Assembly: GCA_002493395.1 (NCBI GenBank)
Contig: DKYS01000092.1
Location: 1-37,952, forward strand
Source of the DNA: Turicibacter sp. UBA7094
GTDB taxonomy: Bacteria; Bacillota_I; Bacilli_A; MOL361; Turicibacteraceae
Reading direction: 5' to 3'
DNA: 37,952 nucleotides
Below the pieces are notes generated by a model that made no database searches, had not been told where the DNA came from, and was given only the letters and a program-made list of their open reading frames with translations. Both the position numbers and the translations under genes were made by a program. This document shows, one piece after another, positions 32,222 through 37,952 of the stretch (positions within the stretch are counted from its first letter, which is position 1; every line of letters starts with the position of its first letter).

Positions 32222-35200
32222 TTTGCCAAAGAAACCTCAGGACACCATTTGGAATGATGAACAGTGGCAAGCCATTTATGAAAAGGGGCACGATTTATTA
32301 ATCTCAGCGGGTGCGGGTTCGGGAAAAACAGCCGTTTTAGTGGAACGAATGATTCAAAAGGTTTTAATCGACCAGGTGAACATCGATGAATTATTAGTGT
32401 TAACTTTTACGGAGGCGGCAGCTGCCGAGATGAAACAACGGATTCGTGCTCGAATTGAACAAGAATTGGCCCTTCGACCGAATGATTTGTTGTTAGCCAC
32501 CCAGCTCAATAAAGTGGCATCCGCTAATATTTCGACATTTCACGCGTTTTGTAATAAGCTCATTCGTCGATATTACTATCTGTTGCAGTTAGATCCCGTT
32601 TTTAAAATTGCAGATGAGATTGAAGTTGGAATTTTACAAGATGATGTCATTGAAGCTTTATTTGATGAGTTAGCCGAATTAGACGATGAGGGATATCTTC
32701 AATTAAGCGAGCGCTTTAATAGTGATCGAGATGATGAAGCACTCAAAACGATGATTTTAAAAGTTTACGAATTAGCACGTTCAAATCCAAAGATGGAGCA
32801 ATGGCTAAAAAACTTGCCCGACTTATATGAGTGGGATGGCGTAGATTTAAGCACTTGGAAACATTATCAAGAGCTCAATCATCTTATCTCTCCGATGCTT
32901 GATGAGGCACTACTTGATTTAAAAAAGGCTTGTGCGTTTGCCAAAGACGCTGAAGTCATGGGGGTTTTACATAAATACCCGACGGAAGTGTATGAACAAG
33001 ATCTTGCGTATCTTAATCGCTTAAAAGAAGGACGTCATGGAACTTATGAGAACTTACGTGAAGCGTTTAAGGGAACAAAACTAGCGACGTTTCCGAGATT
33101 CAATGCAAAACAATATGATAAGGAAGCGCATGAACAAAGTAAGAAGGCACGCGATTCGTTTAAGACAAGAATTGGTAAACTCGAAGAAAAATATTTTGTT
33201 TATTCCAATGAAACGCATCAACAACATTTTAAAGCAAGCCAACAACTTGTAGCGTCCCTTTCAAGACTCGTTTTATTATTTCATGAACGATTTTTAAAAG
33301 CGAAACGCCAACGTCAGATGTTAGACTTTTCCGATTTAGAATGGAGTACACTTCAATTACTTGTTCATGAGGGGCAAGCAACCGATATTGCTAAAGAAGT
33401 TTATCGTCAATTTAAAGAAATTATGATTGATGAGTATCAAGATACGAATTCCATGCAGGAGTATATTATTCAGTCGATTGCTAAAGCTTCTAAGCCAGAG
33501 ATTCCTATCTTTATGGTAGGCGATGTGAAGCAATCGATTTATCGGTTCCGATTAGCAGAACCCGGAATTTTTCAGGAGAAATATCAACGTTTTTCTACTC
33601 ATCAGGCGAATGGAAATAAAATTGATTTAATGAAAAATTATCGCTCGCATCAACAAGTGATTGATGCAACGAATTACATTTTTACACAGTTAATGGATGA
33701 AGAAGTGGGGGAAATTGCTTATGATGAGGCGGCCCGCTTAAAGCTTGGCGTTTTAAACGAGGCAGACGATGAATTTAATCAGAGTGAAATTCACCTTATC
33801 GATAAGCCACAATTTGAGGAAGAAAGTGAAGTGGATTTAAGTGCCGTGGAGGTAGAGGCGCATCATATTGCTCGATTAATTTTACAATGGATGAATCAAG
33901 GTCAAGAAATTTATGATCGAAAAAAAGGATGTTACCGTCCCTTACGCTATCAAGATATCGTTATTTTAATGCGATCTTTAAGTAGTGTGACGATTTTTCA
34001 AGATGTCTTTAGAAGTTATCATATTCCGCTATTTACGGAGCAAAATACGGATCTGTTTGATTCCATCGAAATTATTAATTTAGTTTCCTGCCTCAAGGTC
34101 ATTGATAATCCTTATCAGGATATTCCACTCGTTGGGTTGATGCGCTCGCCCCTCTTTTTCTTTAGTGAACGTGAACTATCTATCATTCGCGTGTCAGGGA
34201 AAGCAACTTCGTTTTATGACCTTGTCCGCCATTATGCTAAAGAAGGAGACGATGCGTTATTAAAGGAAAAGGCTCATCAGTTTATTCAGCGTGTGGAGCA
34301 GTGGCGATTTAAGTCGAAAACAGTGTCTTTGTCGCAGTTATTGATGCAAATTTATGAACAAACCCTCTATTATGAATTTGTGTTAGGGCTTCCTCATGGC
34401 TATTTACGAAAGGCAAATTTAGATGTTTTTGTTGATAAAGCTCGAATGTATGAAACAACGACTAAAAAGGGAGTTTATGGTTTTGTTCAGTACATTGAAC
34501 GGATGCAATCGTTAGGGAAGCATTTTGCGAAAGCTAAAACAGTGACGGCGACGGAAGATGTCGTTCGGGTCATGTCCATTCATAAATCAAAAGGGCTTGA
34601 ATTCCCAGTGGTCTTTTTGGCTCAAATTCATAAGACGTTTAACCGTCAAGATGAGTTAGGAAATTATTTACTTCATAAAAATTATGGCGTGGCGATGAAG
34701 TATATCGACCCTGTTCTCCGCTTTAAACAAAAGACAATGGCTCAAAATATTGTTGGTTCTGTCATTCATAAAGAAATGTTAGCAGAAGAGATGCGTTTAC
34801 TCTATGTTGCGATGACGCGGGCTCAATCGAAACTTATTTTTACGGGAGTTTTTGATGTCAAACGAAAGTTAGCCGCAATGAGTGAAGTGGTGATGCAATC
34901 AAAAACGAAACTCCCGATGATGGCGAGAATGCAGGCGAAAAGTTATGCGGATTGGCTAATTCCGGCGGTCTTGCGCCATAAAGATTCCAAAGAAATCGTG
35001 GAAACGTATGGTGAGGGAAAACCATTATTAGTAGATGATACAAGCCGGTGGGAGATACGCCTTATCTCAGATTACGAGGAGTTGATGGCACCCGAGATGA
35101 CGGATCAGGCTCATGATTTTATCCCACCTGTCATTGATTTTGAAAAGGTATTTCAGCATCGGTATCCGTATCAAGCGCTCGTTGACATCCATGCGAAGCA

Positions 35201-35816
35201 GTCCGTTTCTCAACGAAAAGAGGAAGAGAGTGCGCCACTGATTAAAGGAGTGCCCGAGGTCAAGACGCAAGTTGCCTATGACCGCCCCTCATTTATGAAA
35301 GAGCATCAAGTGACGGGACCAGAAGCGGGAACCGCCTTGCATCAATTTATGCAACATTTACCGATTAATTTGAACTATACGTTAGCAGATTTGCAGGAGA
35401 TGAAACAGCGGGTTATTGAAAAAGAGATGATGACACCACTTATGGCAGATAAGATTGACCTTCATCAGGTGCTCGCCTTTACGAAGAGTCCGGTTTATCA
35501 AAGGCTGGCTCAAGCAATGACCATTAAAAAAGAGGTTCCTTTTATGACGCTTATTCAGCTGACAGAAGATAAACGCTCGCAAGTTTTATTGCAAGGGGTG
35601 ATTGATTTATTAGCCGAATTTTCGGATGAGGTGTTGATCATCGATTATAAGACAGACTATGTGCGAGATTTTAAATCGCAATATCATGAACTAAAAGAGC
35701 GTTATGCCGTTCAAATGAAATATTATTCAAAAGCGATGAAAGAAATTTATCCGACTAAAAAAGTGACGTGTTATGTTTACTTTCTCAAGGTACAAGAAGT
35801 GGTTATTTATGAATAA
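32211..35816 (+). CDS. addA: ATP-dependent helicase/nuclease subunit A
   Basis: A 1201-residue UvrD-family helicase with a C-terminal RecB-like nuclease. It drives unwinding by the AddAB complex and cuts the 3'-ended strand. Walker A AGAGSGKT is at 33-40, and LVLTFTEAAAAEMKQR is motif Ia. Walker B is MIDEYQDTN, then VGDVKQSIYRFR, and VMSIHKSKGLEFPVVFL is motif V. The nuclease centre is VLIIDYKTDYV near the end. ATG 32211 has AAGGAG at a nine-base spacing; ATG 32214 is adjacent. It lies inside the end of addB, so the subunits are coupled. A bidirectional terminator follows. Confidence 0.97.
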   Translation: MMSNLPKKPQDTIWNDEQWQAIYEKGHDLLISAGAGSGKTAVLVERMIQKVLIDQVNIDELLVLTFTEAAAAEMKQRIRARIEQELALRPNDLLLATQLNKVASANISTFHAFCNKLIRRYYYLLQLDPVFKIADEIEVGILQDDVIEALFDELAELDDEGYLQLSERFNSDRDDEALKTMILKVYELARSNPKMEQWLKNLPDLYEWDGVDLSTWKHYQELNHLISPMLDEALLDLKKACAFAKDAEVMGVLHKYPTEVYEQDLAYLNRLKEGRHGTYENLREAFKGTKLATFPRFNAKQYDKEAHEQSKKARDSFKTRIGKLEEKYFVYSNETHQQHFKASQQLVASLSRLVLLFHERFLKAKRQRQMLDFSDLEWSTLQLLVHEGQATDIAKEVYRQFKEIMIDEYQDTNSMQEYIIQSIAKASKPEIPIFMVGDVKQSIYRFRLAEPGIFQEKYQRFSTHQANGNKIDLMKNYRSHQQVIDATNYIFTQLMDEEVGEIAYDEAARLKLGVLNEADDEFNQSEIHLIDKPQFEEESEVDLSAVEVEAHHIARLILQWMNQGQEIYDRKKGCYRPLRYQDIVILMRSLSSVTIFQDVFRSYHIPLFTEQNTDLFDSIEIINLVSCLKVIDNPYQDIPLVGLMRSPLFFFSERELSIIRVSGKATSFYDLVRHYAKEGDDALLKEKAHQFIQRVEQWRFKSKTVSLSQLLMQIYEQTLYYEFVLGLPHGYLRKANLDVFVDKARMYETTTKKGVYGFVQYIERMQSLGKHFAKAKTVTATEDVVRVMSIHKSKGLEFPVVFLAQIHKTFNRQDELGNYLLHKNYGVAMKYIDPVLRFKQKTMAQNIVGSVIHKEMLAEEMRLLYVAMTRAQSKLIFTGVFDVKRKLAAMSEVVMQSKTKLPMMARMQAKSYADWLIPAVLRHKDSKEIVETYGEGKPLLVDDTSRWEIRLISDYEELMAPEMTDQAHDFIPPVIDFEKVFQHRYPYQALVDIHAKQSVSQRKEEESAPLIKGVPEVKTQVAYDRPSFMKEHQVTGPEAGTALHQFMQHLPINLNYTLADLQEMKQRVIEKEMMTPLMADKIDLHQVLAFTKSPVYQRLAQAMTIKKEVPFMTLIQLTEDKRSQVLLQGVIDLLAEFSDEVLIIDYKTDYVRDFKSQYHELKERYAVQMKYYSKAMKEIYPTKKVTCYVYFLKVQEVVIYE

Positions 35817-35825
35817 CACGTATAG

Positions 35826-35865
35826 AAAAAAGACTCATTTCCAGTCATGGAAATGAGTCTTTTTT
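35826..35865. terminator. Bidirectional terminator between addA and rodA
   Basis: Perfect 17-bp stem AAAAAAGACTCATTTCC and its complement with an AGTCAT loop. It serves both converging genes and touches the rodA stop codon. Confidence 0.92.
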
Positions 35866-37141
35866 AATCATCAAATTTGACGTTATCTTTAATATAAGCT
35901 TTTGTTTTTAAATAAAGCGTTCGCTCATGATAATCGACTTCACTATGTTTAATTTTAGTGCCTTCAATATAGGAAGCAAGAACGATTCCAAATAAAATCA
36001 TATAGGAAAGTGATGAACTTCCTCCATAACTGATAAATGGAAGGGTGACCCCTGTAATCGGAAGAAGCCCAATCGTCATTCCAATATTTTGAATTTGTTG
36101 GAAGAAGAGCATCCCGAAAATTCCAATACAAACATAACTATTGTAGTGTCCACGATTAATAGTGGCTGTATTTAAAATTTCATAGTCAAATAACCCACAT
36201 AAAGTAACAGTAATTAGCGTTCCGATTAAACCAAAATCCATTCCGATAACCGCAAAGATGAAGTCGGTATGTGCTTCAGGAAAGTAGACATGGGCACTTT
36301 GGAATCCATTTCCAATCAGGTTTCCAGACCCGATAGCAAGTAATCCTTTCGCTAACTGCATTCCTTCTTTATCCATCGTGCCAAAGGGATCGAACCATCC
36401 GAAGAAGCGATTCAGTTTATAGGCATCAACCTTAAGTGTTCCGGTTAAAAAGTCAGGGAAGACACCGACGAGTAAAATAAAGGCGGTAATGAGTGCGATG
36501 GCAATCCCAGCGACGACTAAAATATAACGCCACTGAATCCCAGAAGCAAAAATCATCATGGCAATAAAGAATAAAATAATCATCGTGACCCCTGAATCGG
36601 GTTGGATGAAAATTAAAATCGATGGGGGTAAAATGGCAGCCATAATTTTTATTAATAGATTTAAATCGGTATGAAAATTACGTCGAATGTGTGGATAGCG
36701 TTCATTATGACATTGGATAATGTCGGCAACGACGAGAACGAGTCCAATTTTCATAAACTCTGACGGTTGGATAGTTCCAATACCCGGTAGTTTATACCAA
36801 GAAACTGCCCCATTTAAATCTTTAACGAGAGGAATCGGAAGGTGAAGATATTTGTAGGCAGCTAGTCCGATGAGTGGAATCATGCACAAACCGTAAATCC
36901 ACCATCGAAGGGCACGAATACGGTCGACGCCAACCATAATAATAAAAACAGCTATGACAGCACCGATTCCAATAAATAGCAATTGTTTGGAAGCGTTCGT
37001 ATCAGAAGTCGCGGCATAATTGATTTTATAAAGAGGAGACGCTGATTGAATAGCGACAACGCCAATCCCAATAATTAAAATTAAGTAAACAATAATGGGA
37101 TTATAAAATAAAATCTTAAACTTATTTAAAATATTTCTCAA
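35864..37141 (-). CDS. rodA: SEDS-family peptidoglycan glycosyltransferase, RodA-like
   Basis: A polytopic membrane protein of about 425 residues with roughly ten transmembrane helices. RodA and FtsW polymerise lipid II into glycan strands together with a class B PBP. The family motifs are seen: GTIQPSEFMKIGLVLVVAD, IQPDSGVTM (putative catalytic region), FPEAHTDFIFAVIGMDFG and LPFISYGGSSSLSYMILFG. The elongation type fits better than the division or sporulation type (no FtsW-like extension), but SpoVE cannot be excluded. The start is TTG 37141 because AGGTG lies six bases upstream; GTG 37150 is the longer alternative without a spaced site. It is not linked to mreBCD here. Confidence 0.9.
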   Translation of the reverse strand: MRNILNKFKILFYNPIIVYLILIIGIGVVAIQSASPLYKINYAATSDTNASKQLLFIGIGAVIAVFIIMVGVDRIRALRWWIYGLCMIPLIGLAAYKYLHLPIPLVKDLNGAVSWYKLPGIGTIQPSEFMKIGLVLVVADIIQCHNERYPHIRRNFHTDLNLLIKIMAAILPPSILIFIQPDSGVTMIILFFIAMMIFASGIQWRYILVVAGIAIALITAFILLVGVFPDFLTGTLKVDAYKLNRFFGWFDPFGTMDKEGMQLAKGLLAIGSGNLIGNGFQSAHVYFPEAHTDFIFAVIGMDFGLIGTLITVTLCGLFDYEILNTATINRGHYNSYVCIGIFGMLFFQQIQNIGMTIGLLPITGVTLPFISYGGSSSLSYMILFGIVLASYIEGTKIKHSEVDYHERTLYLKTKAYIKDNVKFDD

Positions 37142-37174
37142 GTTTATCACCTATTACATCAGGATATAATTTCT

Positions 37175-37203
37175 ATTCTATCAGATAATAGAGAAATTGA
37201 TAA
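37175..37203 (-). promoter_or_regulatory. Candidate sigma-A promoter of rodA
   Basis: Minus strand: TTATCA (37203-37198), 17 bases, TAGAAT (37180-37175) with a TG extension. Confidence 0.5.
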
Positions 37204-37317
37204 GCCATTGAAATCATTTTTTGAGTTCAGCGGAAAAATCTTTTAGAAGCGAGATGATGATGGAATCAATAGGATTCATTTAAAGGGGTGGTTTAAGAGG
37301 AGGAATAACGGATTAAA

Positions 37318-37362
37318 AATAAATACGGTATGAGTCCAATTGAATATAGACTTCATACCGCA
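37318..37362 (-). terminator. Terminator of the Rpn-family gene
   Basis: Stem CGGTATGAGTC (37326-37336) with GACTTCATACCG (37349-37360), one bulge. A T-rich run follows on the minus strand. Confidence 0.7.
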
Positions 37363-37413
37363 TAAATTCGCTTTTTATTAACTGTCTACTTGAAAGGTAC
37401 TACTTCACAGTGG

Positions 37414-37952
37414 CTACTTTTTCAATTTATTTGCATCTTCTCTTATTTGGCGGACAGTAGGAACAGGTAATCCCGTTTTAAATGCAATTGTTTCATCATC
37501 TAAAATATCTAATAGGTTCTTGGCAATTTCTAAATCCCGTTGCATCTTTCCTTGCTCAAGACCTTGCTGGATTCCCTGTTGAATCCCTTGTTCAAGTCCC
37601 TCATCTCGTGCTGTTTGTAGACGGCTTGTTTCATCAAGTAGGGCCTTTAAGCGTGCTTCGTAGTATAAACGGTATTTTTCATTACAGCTTAGGACAAGGA
37701 GTTCGTCCTTTGCTTCGCGAATCGTTTCATGTTGATGAGCCAACTCATAACTGACTTGACTTTCGGGATGTTTAATAAACTCGAGCCAGGCCTCCAATTG
37801 TGTTTTTATTTCACCTGCATCTTGAATATCTTTTATCTTATCTAGTTCAATAAAATGGATTTCTAAAAGGTCACTTAATTGTTCGTTTCGCTCGCGTTCT
37901 TTTAAAACATAACAACTATGGTACTCAGTAGTTTCAAGTAAGTCAAAAGATA
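37414..37952 (-). CDS. Rpn-family recombination-promoting nuclease / putative transposase, C-terminal part
   Basis: The minus-strand frame is open to the window edge, so the gene's start and its PD-(D/E)XK nuclease core lie outside. The visible 179 residues have the family's HSCYVLKERERNEQLSDLLE and IHFIELDKIKD segments, then LEAWLEFIKHPESQ. A Gly/Gln repeat follows, EGLEQGIQQGIQQGLEQGK, which is likely helical or coiled and linking. The C terminus ends in a small helix-turn-helix-like ETIAFKTGLPVPTVRQIRED. This is the arrangement of the Rpn (YhgA-like) proteins often labelled PD-(D/E)XK nuclease family transposases. It has its own terminator. Activity cannot be judged from the fragment. Confidence 0.85.
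   Translation of the reverse strand, partial: SFDLLETTEYHSCYVLKERERNEQLSDLLEIHFIELDKIKDIQDAGEIKTQLEAWLEFIKHPESQVSYELAHQHETIREAKDELLVLSCNEKYRLYYEARLKALLDETSRLQTARDEGLEQGIQQGIQQGLEQGKMQRDLEIAKNLLDILDDETIAFKTGLPVPTVRQIREDANKLKK

Noticed and set aside
35864..37141. Division FtsW or sporulation SpoVE instead of RodA
   Set aside because: It cannot be fully excluded, but no ftsW-type neighbour genes or extension are present, so the elongation type is the simpler call.

Overview
This window reads as a chromosomal segment of a low-GC, spore-forming Bacillota. Strong AGGAGG-type ribosome binding sites, TTGACA/TATAAT promoters and sporulation-sigma-like promoters are all present. The gene order follows the Bacillus subtilis spoIIA - spoVA - scpAB - dacB/spmAB - cmk/ypfD/der/gpsA - spoIVA - hup backbone, but is compacted and has foreign insertions. 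The style (AT-rich, single-copy spoVA genes, many short lineage-specific ORFs) fits Turicibacter or a close relative. That assignment is inference, because no rRNA or tRNA is present. I see no CRISPR array, prophage, insertion sequence or RNA gene of a standard class.

Layout. 1-348 is the end of an M16-type peptidase. 349-791 is a non-coding interval that probably carries an undescribed minus-strand, C-rich small RNA. 792-3491 holds ssb, then a tight set of methyltransferase, dihydrofolate reductase and PlsC acyltransferase. 3654-4395 holds three small orphan proteins. 4562-5863 is pyrimidine-nucleoside phosphorylase. 6149-9043 is dacF followed by the spoIIAA-spoIIAB-sigF forespore switch, and 9235-12891 is a reduced spoVA set (C, D, E, F) for dipicolinate transport and germination. 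13417-14722 is scpA-scpB. A 47-residue lysine-rich protein and an unusual HTH-superoxide-reductase fusion regulator follow. 15851-18106 is dacB-spmA-spmB (spore cortex and core dehydration) behind a good sigma-E-type promoter. 18238-19344 is rluB and, convergent, a ferredoxin. 19674-20627 is an acidic tail-anchored protein of unknown function. 20823-25769 is cmk, a six-domain S1 protein, der and gpsA. 25872-27897 is spoVIF and spoIVA, each behind a plausible mother-cell promoter. 28105-28377 is HU, 28661-35816 is addB-addA, and the minus strand carries a RodA-type SEDS protein and the end of an Rpn-family nuclease cut by the window edge.

How the genes work together. About a third of the window serves sporulation. 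SpoIIAA, SpoIIAB and sigma-F switch on forespore transcription. SpoVAC-F move dipicolinic acid. DacF, DacB, SpmA and SpmB shape cortex and core dehydration, while SpoIVA and SpoVIF build the coat. The remainder is housekeeping: chromosome segregation (ScpAB), recombination repair (AddAB), ribosome assembly and translation (Der, RluB, S1), and phospholipid precursors (GpsA, PlsC). The most unusual items are the C-rich antisense-strand sRNA candidate (about 384-590), the HTH-desulfoferrodoxin fusion (15087-15674), the spoVIF leader in which a sigma-K-like promoter sits inside a terminator-like hairpin that includes the ribosome binding site, and the structured spoVAC-spoVAD gap.
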